Assembly: GCA_964398785.1 (NCBI GenBank)
Contig: CAYNNQ010000009.1
Location: 1 to 64,000, forward strand
Direction: 5' to 3'
DNA from: CAYNNQ01 sp964398785
GTDB lineage: Bacteria; Desulfobacterota; Desulfovibrionia; Desulfovibrionales; Desulfonatronovibrionaceae
Length of the DNA: 64,000 bases
Shown here: positions 33,077 through 41,826 of the stretch, piece by piece
How the letters are laid out: every line of letters starts with the position of its first letter
Numbering within the stretch: the stretch's first letter is position 1
The notes under the pieces: generated by a model
Database searches by the model: none
The model's input: only the letters and a program-made list of their open reading frames with translations
Told to the model about the DNA's origin: nothing
Position numbers and translations under genes: made by a program

Positions 33077-33925
33077 ATGTTGAAAAAATGTCTTTGGATA
33101 GTGGTTGTTTTTCTGGTTGCTTACCTGAGCCTCTATACCTGGAATTGGAAAACGCATTACCTGGATAGACTGGCCACGGATACCGGCCTGGAAGCAGTGG
33201 GGTGGGTTCTTCTCCCGGGTGATCTTTTGAGGGACAAGGGCACCCAACTGTGGAACAGGTATATGTATCTGGTGGGGGTGCGCAAGGAGAATGAACGCTT
33301 GCGTTCCCGACTGGATAAAGCAAGAAACGAGTTGCATACTTTGCGTGCCCGGGCCCGGGAGGCAAAAAGGCTGCAAAGACTTATGGATTTCCGCCCGCCC
33401 CCGGCGTGGGAAATGCAGGGGGCCAGGATCGTGGGGCAGAGACTGGGGTCTACCGGGGCGTTGCAGACCATAATAGTGGATAAGGGTGAAAAACACGGGG
33501 TGCACCGCGATCAGCCCGTTGTATGCCCGGCCGGGGTGGTCGGCAGGGTCTACAAGGTCGCCCCGCATTTTTCCCAGGTCCTTTTGTTAACTGACCCCAA
33601 CAGTCGACTTCCGGTCATAAGCAAGGATAAGCGCATACAGGCCATAGCCGGAGGTCGTGGGCCGGGCAAGGCACTTAGTGTGGATTACGTTTCCCGGACT
33701 GCACCCTTAAAAAAAGGAAAGACCCTGCTTACCTCCGGACTGGCCGGAGTCTTTCCCAAAGGCTTTCCCGTGGGACGGGTGACAGATATTCGCATATCCG
33801 AAGTTTCCCTGTTTCAGGTGGTCCAATGTAAACCGGTTGTGGATGTTTCCGGACTGGAGGAAGTCTTCATCCTGAGTGGGGGCAACAGTGGGGAGAACCG
33901 GGAAATATCCACCTCCGGACGCTAG
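33077..33925 (+). CDS. mreC: Rod-shape determining protein MreC
   Basis: A 282-residue inner-membrane protein with one N-terminal TM helix (about 5-21), a coiled coil (NERLRSRLDKARNELHTLRARA) and a periplasmic beta-domain. The family motifs VVGRVYKV, LLTDPNSRLPV and LLTSGLAGVFPKGFPVGRV are clear. It links MreB to PBP2 and RodA. It lies between mreB and mreD with gaps of 12 and 3 bases. Confidence 0.96.
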   Translation: MLKKCLWIVVVFLVAYLSLYTWNWKTHYLDRLATDTGLEAVGWVLLPGDLLRDKGTQLWNRYMYLVGVRKENERLRSRLDKARNELHTLRARAREAKRLQRLMDFRPPPAWEMQGARIVGQRLGSTGALQTIIVDKGEKHGVHRDQPVVCPAGVVGRVYKVAPHFSQVLLLTDPNSRLPVISKDKRIQAIAGGRGPGKALSVDYVSRTAPLKKGKTLLTSGLAGVFPKGFPVGRVTDIRISEVSLFQVVQCKPVVDVSGLEEVFILSGGNSGENREISTSGR

Positions 33926-33928
33926 ATC

Positions 33929-34387
33929 ATGCGGATGTTTTTTTTCATACTGGCAATTACCTTGGTGGCCGTCTGGGTACAAGCCCTGCTCCCAGGTATG
34001 GGGGCCCTGGTCCCCGGTTTTGTCCTTTTGTTGCAGTACAGTCGTTTTCATCCCCTAATATGGACAGTACTGGCCTGGACCCTTTTACAGGAAGGGGCGG
34101 GGTCGCTTGCCTTCGGTGGAATGTTCCTTGTCTGTGCCGGGATCTGGGCAGTTTTTCTTGCAGGAAATAACCTTTTCGAAAAGGACAATATTTTCTTTGT
34201 CGGAGGGGTGCTTTTTTTTGCCGTTTTGTGGAAGGAGGTGGTTTTGTGGATCATGACAGGCCTGCAGGACATCTCCTTGTCTTGCGGCCTTTTTTCTTCT
34301 TTGAACTTGCTGCAACAGATGGCAGTTTATTTCTTTTTGTATATCCTTTATTCTGCGGGGTTCAGTCGCTTTGTCCTGGGAAAGTGA
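33929..34387 (+). CDS. mreD: MreD-like membrane protein
   Basis: A small 152-residue integral membrane protein with about five TM helices. Sequence similarity to MreD is weak, as usual for this family. The identity rests on its place between mreC and mrdA, its size and its hydrophobic pattern. Its end overlaps the chosen mrdA start by 17 bases. Confidence 0.8.
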   Translation: MRMFFFILAITLVAVWVQALLPGMGALVPGFVLLLQYSRFHPLIWTVLAWTLLQEGAGSLAFGGMFLVCAGIWAVFLAGNNLFEKDNIFFVGGVLFFAVLWKEVVLWIMTGLQDISLSCGLFSSLNLLQQMAVYFFLYILYSAGFSRFVLGK

Positions 34388-36170
34388 TTCAAGCAGAGAT
34401 TTTTTTTGGCGGCAAAAGTGCGGCCCCCGGTTTATCCTCTTTTTGATACTGGCTCTTTTTGCGGTGTATGCCCTTAGACTGTGGTATCTGCAGATATACA
34501 AGGGGGAGTATTTCGCGCGTAAATCCGAGGACAACAAGCAAAGAAGGCTTTCACTGTATGCCCCCCGGGGCCGTCTCCTGGACCGTGACGGCCGCCTTCT
34601 CGCCATCAATGAACCTTCCTATAGTCTGGCCATAGTCCGAGAGGACTGTAAAGACATTCAAAAGACCCTGGAAGATATAAGCAGGCGCACCGGAGTCCCT
34701 CTGCCGGAGATCAAAATGAGCTACAGGGAGGGCACGAAAAAGATAAAACCGTTCAATAACCAAGTACTCATTCCTAATCTGACTTTTACCCAGTTGGCGC
34801 ATGTCCAAGGACATGCCCAGCATCTGCCTGGCGTGCATATTGTTGTGCGTCCCCGACGTCATTATGTTAAGCCCTTTGCCCTATCCCATGTGCTCGGCTA
34901 TGTGGCCCAGGCGGACGAGGAAGAACTGGCCGCGAACGACAATTTGAGCTTGGGGGATAATGTGGGCAAGCAGGGGCTGGAAGCGGTTCTGGAAGAGCGG
35001 TTGCGCGGCGAAAAGGGGCTTAAGCAGCTTGAAGTCGATGCAATGGGGCGGATAATCCGGGAGAAGGTTCTTTCCCATCCCCGTCCTGGTGAAGATATCC
35101 GCTTGAGTCTGGATCTTTCCTTGCAGGCCAAGGTATATGAACTTATGCAGGACAAGACCGGGGGGGTGGTGGTTATGGACCCGGACAAGGGCCAGCTACT
35201 AGCCCTTGTAAGCGTACCCGGATACAACAGTAACGATTTTGTCCAGGGGCTGAGCGAGAAGCAATGGAAGAAAATGAGCGAGGATTCCAGACATCCCTTG
35301 CAGAATAGATGTATACAAAGCGCTTATCCGCCTGGATCCGTGTTCAAGCTGTTGGTCTCCGCATGCGGGCTTATGCGGGATACGATTGACCCGCAAAAGG
35401 AAGTTTATTGCCCCGGGGAGTACAAATTGGGACGCAGGGTCTTTCATTGCTGGAAAGAAAGGGGACACGGACAGGTTGATTTTGAACGTTCCCTGATAGA
35501 GTCCTGCGATGTGTATTATTACAAGCTGGGAGAAAAGATTGGGGTGCATCCCTTGGCTGAATTCGCGCGCAAATGCGGGTGGGGCAGAGAAACAGGGATT
35601 TCCCTTTTGCATGAAAACGCTGGGCTCATACCGGACCGGCAATGGAAAAAAAAGAAGTATGGCCAAAAATGGCAAGGAGGAGAGACATTGAACATGTCCA
35701 TAGGCCAGGGGTACGTTCTGGCCACTCCCCTGCAGGTGGCTAGATATGTCAGTGCTCTGCTCAACGGGGGACGTCTTTATCGCCCCTCTCTTCTTTTATC
35801 CCGGGCAAAGCAGGACCCGGAAAAGATCCCGGTGGATGCCCGGGTGCGCAGGTTGATTACCCGGACCATGATCAAGACTGTGGAGGAGCCGCACGGCACT
35901 GCCTGGCGTCTGCGCAACGATAAAGCCACTATTGGGGGAAAGACCGGAACCGCTCAAGTGGTTAAGCTCATGGAAAAACACGAGGACAAGGATGTTGAGG
36001 AGGTCCCTTATCGTTTCCGAGACCACGCCTGGATGGCCAGTTTTGGGAGGAAAGGGGACGAGCGTTATGTAGTTGTGGCCCTTCTGGAGCACGGAGGACA
36101 CGGCGGTTCCGCTGCCGGGCCTATTGTGGACAAAATCTACGACTTTTTGTTTTCTACAGACGATGTTTGA
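34371..36170 (+). CDS. mrdA: Penicillin-binding protein 2 (transpeptidase of the elongasome)
   Basis: A 599-residue class B PBP, anchored by one TM helix (about 21-40). The dimerisation/pedestal region has RGRLLDRDGRLLA. The transpeptidase domain shows SVFK (the SxxK nucleophile) in SAYPPGSVFKLLVS, SCD in ESCDVYYYKLG, and KTG in GGKTGTAQV. It cross-links lateral peptidoglycan with RodA. The start is a TTG inside mreD without a clear SD; no better in-frame start keeps the TM helix. Its end overlaps rodA by 8 bases. Confidence 0.96.
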   Translation: MSWESDSSRDFFWRQKCGPRFILFLILALFAVYALRLWYLQIYKGEYFARKSEDNKQRRLSLYAPRGRLLDRDGRLLAINEPSYSLAIVREDCKDIQKTLEDISRRTGVPLPEIKMSYREGTKKIKPFNNQVLIPNLTFTQLAHVQGHAQHLPGVHIVVRPRRHYVKPFALSHVLGYVAQADEEELAANDNLSLGDNVGKQGLEAVLEERLRGEKGLKQLEVDAMGRIIREKVLSHPRPGEDIRLSLDLSLQAKVYELMQDKTGGVVVMDPDKGQLLALVSVPGYNSNDFVQGLSEKQWKKMSEDSRHPLQNRCIQSAYPPGSVFKLLVSACGLMRDTIDPQKEVYCPGEYKLGRRVFHCWKERGHGQVDFERSLIESCDVYYYKLGEKIGVHPLAEFARKCGWGRETGISLLHENAGLIPDRQWKKKKYGQKWQGGETLNMSIGQGYVLATPLQVARYVSALLNGGRLYRPSLLLSRAKQDPEKIPVDARVRRLITRTMIKTVEEPHGTAWRLRNDKATIGGKTGTAQVVKLMEKHEDKDVEEVPYRFRDHAWMASFGRKGDERYVVVALLEHGGHGGSAAGPIVDKIYDFLFSTDDV

Positions 36171-37272
36171 TCGCAGACTGTTATCTCATTTGAATTGGCC
36201 AGTCCTGGGACTGGCTTTGATTATCTTCGTCGCTGGTGTCCTTAACCTGTATTCAGCCAGCGCCATGCGGGTGGAGGGTGGTGTGGCTCTCACCCCCTTT
36301 TATAAAAAACAGCTCCTTTGGGGGGGCATTTCTTTGGGGGGCATGCTTTTGTGCATGCTTCTGGATTATCGGCATCTGTTTATCTTGTCCTGGTATTTGT
36401 ACATTGTGACTTTGATTTTGCTTGTATGGGTGCTTGTTGCCGGAGAGACCATAGGTGGGTCCCAGCGTTGGCTGGACATGGGGCTTTTCAAGCTTCAACC
36501 CAGCGAAATAGCCAAAGTCAGTGTTTTGCTTTTGGGGGCGAGGATGCTCTCCAAAGTTGAAGGTTTGGCCGGTTGGTTGGACTTGTTCAGAATTGGCCTG
36601 ATGGTAGCTGTAGCCGGTTTTTTGATTATAAACCAGCCGGATTTGGGGACCGCGCTTATTCTTGTCCTGCTTGTCGGGGGGATGGTTATTTTTGCTGGAC
36701 TGCGCCCTTCCGTGCTCAAGTCCATATTGGTTGTTTTCCCTTTAGTTCTGCCTTTTGGCTGGTTTTTCCTGCACGATTATCAAAAAGAGCGTATATTGAC
36801 TTTCCTAAACCCGGGGAGCGACCCCCTGGGAGGAGGATACCATATCATTCAATCCAAAATAGCTACCGGATCCGGAGGCTTCTGGGGCAAGGGGTTTTTG
36901 GAAGGAACCCAGAGCCAGTTGCGTTTTTTGCCGGAAAAGCATACAGATTTTGCATTCGCCGTCTTTGCCGAAGAGTGGGGCTTTATCGGAGCCATAACGC
37001 TCCTTTTTTTGTTTTGTGCCCTTTTGTATCAGGTGTTCCGGACATCCCTGGAAGCCAAGGACGACTTCGGGCGCTATTTGTGCATAGGGGTGTTCTTTTA
37101 TTTCTTTTGGCAAATTCTGGTGAACATGGGGATGGTCTTGGGGCTGATGCCGGTAGTGGGCATGCCCCTGCCGTTTGTAAGCTACGGAGGAAGTGCCTCG
37201 GTAGTTAATTTTTGTCTTGTGGGGTTGGTGTTAAACGTCTCCATGCGCCGGTTTATGTTCAAACGGACATGA
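36163..37272 (+). CDS. rodA: Peptidoglycan glycosyltransferase RodA (SEDS family)
   Basis: A 369-residue SEDS glycosyltransferase with about ten TM helices. Conserved features are LYSAS in the first loop, GGSQRWLDMGLFKLQPSEIAK, NQPDLGTALIL, the GFWGKGFLEGTQSQLRFLPEKHTDF loop, and PFVSYGGSA near the end. It polymerises lipid II for sidewall growth. The ATG at 36163 overlaps the mrdA stop by 8 bases; a longer reading inside mrdA is not credible. Confidence 0.97.
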   Translation: MFDRRLLSHLNWPVLGLALIIFVAGVLNLYSASAMRVEGGVALTPFYKKQLLWGGISLGGMLLCMLLDYRHLFILSWYLYIVTLILLVWVLVAGETIGGSQRWLDMGLFKLQPSEIAKVSVLLLGARMLSKVEGLAGWLDLFRIGLMVAVAGFLIINQPDLGTALILVLLVGGMVIFAGLRPSVLKSILVVFPLVLPFGWFFLHDYQKERILTFLNPGSDPLGGGYHIIQSKIATGSGGFWGKGFLEGTQSQLRFLPEKHTDFAFAVFAEEWGFIGAITLLFLFCALLYQVFRTSLEAKDDFGRYLCIGVFFYFFWQILVNMGMVLGLMPVVGMPLPFVSYGGSASVVNFCLVGLVLNVSMRRFMFKRT

Positions 37273-37297
37273 TGCAAATTAGAATGCGGGAGTACAA

Positions 37298-37672
37298 ATG
37301 GCCAAGGAAGAAATAAACGCCTTTTTGGGCACCGGGACTTCTTATCAGGGAAAACTCATTTTTCAGGGTTCGGTCCGTATCGACGGGGAGTTCAACGGGG
37401 AAATACAATCCGAGGGGACTTTGGTCGTGGGCAAGGAGGCCAAGGTGAAAGGGACTATAGCCGTGGGACAGCTGGTGCAAAGTGGCTGTATCGAAGGGGA
37501 TGTCCAAGCCAAGGAAAAGGCGGTTTTATACAAGGATGCTGATTTCTACGGGACTCTTCAGGCCCCGATTATGGTTGTCGAGGAAGGAGCAAAGGTGAAG
37601 GGGCAGATAAATATGGAGGGAAATGACTCCCCCACTCCCGGTGATAGAGACGTTCAAGAAGAGGAACAGTAG
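37298..37672 (+). CDS. Bactofilin (polymer-forming cytoskeletal protein)
   Basis: A 124-residue bactofilin. A beta-helical core made of short repeats (about 12-105) is seen as IFQGSVRIDGEFNGEI, TLVVGKEAKVKGTI and APIMVVEEGAKVKGQI, between an unstructured start (INAFLGTGTSYQGKL) and an acidic tail. Such proteins self-assemble into filaments and place wall enzymes or polar factors. It starts 25 bases after rodA, which suggests a role linked to the rod system (inference). Confidence 0.93.
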   Translation: MAKEEINAFLGTGTSYQGKLIFQGSVRIDGEFNGEIQSEGTLVVGKEAKVKGTIAVGQLVQSGCIEGDVQAKEKAVLYKDADFYGTLQAPIMVVEEGAKVKGQINMEGNDSPTPGDRDVQEEEQ

Positions 37673-37689
37673 GGAAAAATTCGTGAAAA

Positions 37690-37713
37690 CCCGCACAATA
37701 TTGATTATGCGGG
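37690..37713 (+). terminator. Hairpin after the bactofilin gene
   Basis: cccgca (37690-37695) pairs with tgcggg (37708-37713), followed by agtattt. This is a weak possible terminator for the mre operon. Confidence 0.35.
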
Positions 37714-37755
37714 AGTATTTGCAAGTTGTGTTCTTTAAGGGGAATCAAAAATACT

Positions 37756-37784
37756 TTGACACAATTTTTTAAATTGGCTAAAGG
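37756..37784 (+). promoter_or_regulatory. Possible promoter of the atp operon
   Basis: A perfect TTGACA at 37756-37761 is followed, after 17 bases, by a poor -10 (TAAAGG). It lies in the 156-base interval before atpF'. Confidence 0.4.
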
Positions 37785-37828
37785 CCAACTGACTTTGAAC
37801 TAAATTTCACATAGTCTGAGGGGGCAGT

Positions 37829-38251
37829 ATGATAGAACTCAATGTTACTTTCTTTATTCAGCTGGTCAATTTCTTGATTCTCCTCTTGGTGCTGAATCTT
37901 ATCCTTTTTCGGCCGATTCGGGGTATAATCAAAAAGAGGGCTGATGTTATGGCCCAAGGTCTGGAGGAAGCGGAAAAGTTTTCCTCTGAGGCGGATGAAA
38001 AGTTGAATTCCTACGAGGCCAAATTGCAGGAGGCACGCGAGGAGGCCAATGAAATCCGCGCGGCCAAGAAACAGGAAGGTCAAGAAGAGGAGAAGGCCAA
38101 ACTGGATGCCGCCAGTTCGGAGGCGGCGAAGATCATCCAGGATGCACGGGAAAAAATCGCCAAGGAAAAGGAGTCCGCACTGTCTTCGCTCAAGGGCAAG
38201 GTGGACGATTTTGCTAAAAAGGCAACTGAAAAAGTGCTGGGCCAGGCCTAA
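37829..38251 (+). CDS. atpF': ATP synthase F0 subunit b' (stator)
   Basis: A 140-residue stator protein with one N-terminal TM helix (FFIQLVNFLILLLVLNLILF) and a long charged helix. It lacks the signal-like leader of the following b subunit, so the pair forms a heterodimeric stalk, as in other deltaproteobacteria with two b-type genes. GAGGGGGC precedes the ATG. The a and c subunit genes are not in this operon. Confidence 0.9.
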   Translation: MIELNVTFFIQLVNFLILLLVLNLILFRPIRGIIKKRADVMAQGLEEAEKFSSEADEKLNSYEAKLQEAREEANEIRAAKKQEGQEEEKAKLDAASSEAAKIIQDAREKIAKEKESALSSLKGKVDDFAKKATEKVLGQA

Positions 38252-38278
38252 TTATTTCCAAACAAGGAGGGGCGAGCA

Positions 38279-38851
38279 TTGATAAACTACAAGAGGGTGT
38301 TCATGGCTCTGGCCGTAGTCGTTTTATCAGCCGGAGCGGCTGTTGCGGCCGAGCATGGAGGTGGTACTGACGCCTCCAAATGGTGGGATCTCCTGTGGCG
38401 GGCGATAAATTTTGTAATTTTTATCTGGATAATTTATAAGCTGGCCGGAAAAAGGATGAAAGATTTCTTTTCCGGGAGGAGCTACCGGATAGAAAATGAA
38501 CTGAATGACTTGGAACGGCGCCGCAATGAGGCCGAGGCCAAGCTCAAAGATGTGGAAAGCAGGATCGCCAATATCGATCAGGAGCGAGAGGAGATTTTGA
38601 ACTCCGCCAGGGAGCAGGGCGAGGCCATTAAACAAAATATTATTGAGAAAGCGGAAAAGACGGCGGAGCAAATTCGGGAGCAGGCCCGGGCCGGTGCTGA
38701 GCAGGAGGCCAATCAGACTGTGGCCGCGCTCAGGGCTGAAATGGCGGAGATGGTCGCCGAAGCCGCGGAAAAGTTGGTGCGGGAACAGCTGACTGAAGAG
38801 CAGCACAAGAGATTGATCAATGATTATCTGGAAAAGGTGGTGCTAAATTGA
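38279..38851 (+). CDS. atpF: ATP synthase F0 subunit b (stator)
   Basis: A 190-residue b subunit. An unusual signal-peptide-like leader (about 1-24, ending AVAAE) precedes the membrane helix AINFVIFIWIIYKLAGKRMKDFF and the long coiled-coil stalk. Such a leader is seen in several sulfate reducers. The start is TTG with AAGGAGG eight bases upstream; an ATG at 38303 has no SD. Its end overlaps atpH by 4 bases. Confidence 0.93.
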   Translation: MINYKRVFMALAVVVLSAGAAVAAEHGGGTDASKWWDLLWRAINFVIFIWIIYKLAGKRMKDFFSGRSYRIENELNDLERRRNEAEAKLKDVESRIANIDQEREEILNSAREQGEAIKQNIIEKAEKTAEQIREQARAGAEQEANQTVAALRAEMAEMVAEAAEKLVREQLTEEQHKRLINDYLEKVVLN

Positions 38852-39399
38852 GTAGCGATATCATAGCAAGAAGGTATTCACGTGCCCTATATGCTATCGG
38901 GCAGGAGCAGGGTGAAGATCAGCTCGCCGCCTTTGGCAAGGATTTGGGTAAAGTCATGGAAGTCGTGGATCAAGCTCCGGAGATGCTGCGCGTCTTCCAA
39001 AATCCCATTTTTACCATCGAGGAAAAAAAGGCGGTCATGCAAAAGATCTTAGACAAGCTGGACTTGTCCAAGACAGTCGTTAATTTTTGCCTTTTTCTCG
39101 GAGACAAGGATAGATTGGGCTTTTTGCCGCAAATCGTGGATTATTTCAATGGACTTCTGGATGAAGCTCAAGGGGTTCTCCGGGGCGAATTGGTAACTGC
39201 CGTGGACCTGGATGAGGAAATGAAGACTACAGTTAAAAGCAAGCTTGAGCAGCAGTCCGGGAATACGGTCTATCTGGATTATCAGGTTGATCAGCAGATC
39301 CTGGGTGGTCTTAGACTCAAGGTGGGGGATAAAGTCCTGGATGCCAGCTTAAAGGCACAACTGGAAATTCTGAAAGAAAATATCAAGAGGGGTGAGTAG
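38848..39399 (+). CDS. atpH: ATP synthase F1 subunit delta
   Basis: A 183-residue peripheral stalk protein that joins the b dimer to alpha-3 beta-3. The N-terminal pattern IARRYSRALYAIGQEQG and the C-terminal DQQILGGLRLKVGDKVLDASL are typical. The TTG start overlaps the atpF stop (TTGA); its stop shares one base with the atpA start. Confidence 0.96.
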   Translation: MSSDIIARRYSRALYAIGQEQGEDQLAAFGKDLGKVMEVVDQAPEMLRVFQNPIFTIEEKKAVMQKILDKLDLSKTVVNFCLFLGDKDRLGFLPQIVDYFNGLLDEAQGVLRGELVTAVDLDEEMKTTVKSKLEQQSGNTVYLDYQVDQQILGGLRLKVGDKVLDASLKAQLEILKENIKRGE

Positions 39400-40913
39400 T
39401 GGCTATGCAAATCAAAGCAGAAGAAATCAGCCAGATTATTGAGGATCAGATTAAAAACTATGAACAGCGCGTGGAGATGAGTGAGACAGGCGTTGTTCTC
39501 TCTGTAGGGGATGGAATCGCTCGGGTCTATGGTGTGGATAATGCCATGGCCATGGAGCTTTTGGAATTCCCGGGCGGAGTCCAGGGGATGGTTTTGAATC
39601 TGGAGGAAGACAGTGTAGGTGTTGTCCTTCTGGGCGAGGACACAGAAATCAAGGAAGGCGATCTGGTCAAAAGGACCGGCAAAATTGTTCAGGTTCCCGT
39701 GGGAGAGGCTGTAAAGGGCAGGGTTATTGATCCCTTGGGCAATCCCTTGGACGGCCAGGGCCCGATTCAGGCCAGTGAATACGGAAAATTGGAGACCAAA
39801 GCCCCGGGTATCGTCCCTCGAAAATCGGTTCACGAGCCCATGTATACCGGTCTAAAGGCCATTGACGCCATGACTCCCATTGGCCGGGGACAGCGTGAGC
39901 TTATCATTGGTGACCGCCAGGTGGGAAAGACCGCAATCGGCGTAGATTCCATTCTTGCTCAGAAAGAAAGCGATGTGCACTGTTTTTATGTGGCCATTGG
40001 CCAGAAAAAGGCAGCTGTAGCTCAAGTGGTGGACGTGTTGCGCAAGCACGGGGCCATGGAGTTCACTACCGTAATTTCCGCTACAGCCGATGACCCGGCC
40101 TCCCTGCAGTTTATCGCGCCCTACGCCGGCTGTGCCATGGGTGAACATCACCGGGACAACGGAAGACATGCCCTGATTATTTACGATGATCTTTCCAAAC
40201 AGGCGGTGGCCTACAGGCAGATGTCCTTGCTATTGCGCCGTCCTCCCGGCCGCGAGGCCTTTCCTGGGGACGTATTCTATCTGCATTCCCGCCTCTTGGA
40301 ACGTGCGGCCAAAATGAGCGACGACAAAGGCGCTGGCTCGCTTACCGCATTGCCTTTGATCGAGACCCAGGCGGGCGACGTTTCTGCATATATCCCGACC
40401 AACGTTATTTCCATTACCGACGGCCAGGTGTATTTGGAACCAGATTTATTCTATGCTGGTGTGCGCCCGGCTATTAATGTCGGTCTTTCCGTGTCCCGTG
40501 TCGGTGGATCGGCCCAGGTCAAGGCGATGAAAAAAGTGGCCGGTACCTTGCGCCTGGACCTTGCGCAGTACCGTGAATTGGCAGCCTTTGCCCAATTCGG
40601 CTCTGATCTGGACAAAGCTACTCAGGAAAAACTTACGCGCGGCGAACGGATGGTGGAGCTGCTGAAACAACCGCAGTATCAGCCCATGCCGGTTGAAGAG
40701 CAGGTGGTTTCCCTATTTTCCGGAACCAAGGGGTACATGGACGATCTTGAAACGGAACAGGTGAGCAAGTTCGAGCGGGAACTGCTTGAGTTCATGCGCA
40801 ATCAGAAAGCAGATGTTTTGTCCGAGATCAGAGAGAAGCAGACAATGGATGAAGATTTGGAGAAGAAGGTTGGGGCTGCTGTCGACGAGTTCAAGAAGGG
40901 CTTTAAGGCCTAA
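39399..40913 (+). CDS. atpA: ATP synthase F1 subunit alpha
   Basis: A 504-residue regulatory nucleotide-binding subunit of F1. It has Walker A GDRQVGKTAIG, DDLSKQAVAYR and the conserved PAINVGLSVSRVGGSAQ. The GTG at 39399 is preferred, with GAGGGG six bases away; ATG 39405 is the alternative. atpG follows after 18 bases. Confidence 0.99.
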   Translation: MAMQIKAEEISQIIEDQIKNYEQRVEMSETGVVLSVGDGIARVYGVDNAMAMELLEFPGGVQGMVLNLEEDSVGVVLLGEDTEIKEGDLVKRTGKIVQVPVGEAVKGRVIDPLGNPLDGQGPIQASEYGKLETKAPGIVPRKSVHEPMYTGLKAIDAMTPIGRGQRELIIGDRQVGKTAIGVDSILAQKESDVHCFYVAIGQKKAAVAQVVDVLRKHGAMEFTTVISATADDPASLQFIAPYAGCAMGEHHRDNGRHALIIYDDLSKQAVAYRQMSLLLRRPPGREAFPGDVFYLHSRLLERAAKMSDDKGAGSLTALPLIETQAGDVSAYIPTNVISITDGQVYLEPDLFYAGVRPAINVGLSVSRVGGSAQVKAMKKVAGTLRLDLAQYRELAAFAQFGSDLDKATQEKLTRGERMVELLKQPQYQPMPVEEQVVSLFSGTKGYMDDLETEQVSKFERELLEFMRNQKADVLSEIREKQTMDEDLEKKVGAAVDEFKKGFKA

Positions 40914-40931
40914 AAGTGAAGGAGAGAATAG

Positions 40932-41810
40932 ATGGCCTCACTTAGGGACATAAAACAACAGATAAGCGCAGTTAAAAAGACGAAGCAGATCACAAGGGCC
41001 ATGAACATGGTTGCTTCGGCTAAATTGCGCAAAGCTCAGGACAGGATTGAGCGTTTTCGTCCCTATGCAGATAAATACAAGGAGACGATAGGCGAACTCT
41101 CCTCACGTGCGGACAGCAATGCACATCCTCTTTTGGAGAAACGTGAAGAGATCCACAATGTGGGTATTATCATGGTTACCTCGGAAAAAGGACTTTGCGG
41201 CAGCTTTAATGCGAATATCAGCAAAAAAGCCAAAGAGCTGGCCGATAAGTGTGCTTCCGAGGGGAAAAATGCCTATACATTCTGCGTAGGGAAAAAGGGC
41301 TGTGATTTCATGCGCAAGCGCAACTATGAAATCATGGACAGGAAAGCCGATGTAATGAACAGCTTTGATTTCCAGCTGGCGTTGGATATCGGGGAAACGG
41401 TAATAGAAAAATATCTTGCTGCTGAATTGGACGAAGTCCACATAGTCTACGGAAAGTTCGTGAACGTGGTCAAACAACTTTCCGTGTCCGCGCAGATCCT
41501 GCCGGTTGTCCCGGAAGAAGGAGAGGATGAAGAGGGCTCCGGCAGCAGTGAATATATTTTTGAGCCCTCAGTAGAAGGGCTTTTGGCCGAACTTTTACCC
41601 AAGTATGTAAAAGTCCAGATATACAGAGGCCTTTTGGATACATCTGCCAGCGAGCACGCGGCCAGAATGAATGCAATGGATAATGCCACCAAAAACTGTG
41701 ACGAAATGGTGGATAATTTGACCCATGCATACAATAAAGCCAGACAAGCAAGCATCACCACGGAGCTGATGGATATAGTTGGCGGTGCTGAAGCACTCAA
41801 ACAAGGATAA
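40932..41810 (+). CDS. atpG: ATP synthase F1 subunit gamma
   Basis: A 292-residue central rotor shaft. The N-terminal helix has ITRAMNMVASAKLRKAQ, and the C-terminal helix has ARMNAMDNATKNCDEMV and YNKARQASITTELMDIVGGAEAL. The middle EGEDEEGSGSSEY stretch (about 195-208) is an acidic insertion. It lies between atpA and atpD. Confidence 0.98.
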   Translation: MASLRDIKQQISAVKKTKQITRAMNMVASAKLRKAQDRIERFRPYADKYKETIGELSSRADSNAHPLLEKREEIHNVGIIMVTSEKGLCGSFNANISKKAKELADKCASEGKNAYTFCVGKKGCDFMRKRNYEIMDRKADVMNSFDFQLALDIGETVIEKYLAAELDEVHIVYGKFVNVVKQLSVSAQILPVVPEEGEDEEGSGSSEYIFEPSVEGLLAELLPKYVKVQIYRGLLDTSASEHAARMNAMDNATKNCDEMVDNLTHAYNKARQASITTELMDIVGGAEALKQG

Positions 41811-41826
41811 GAGGGGGCTTTGATAA

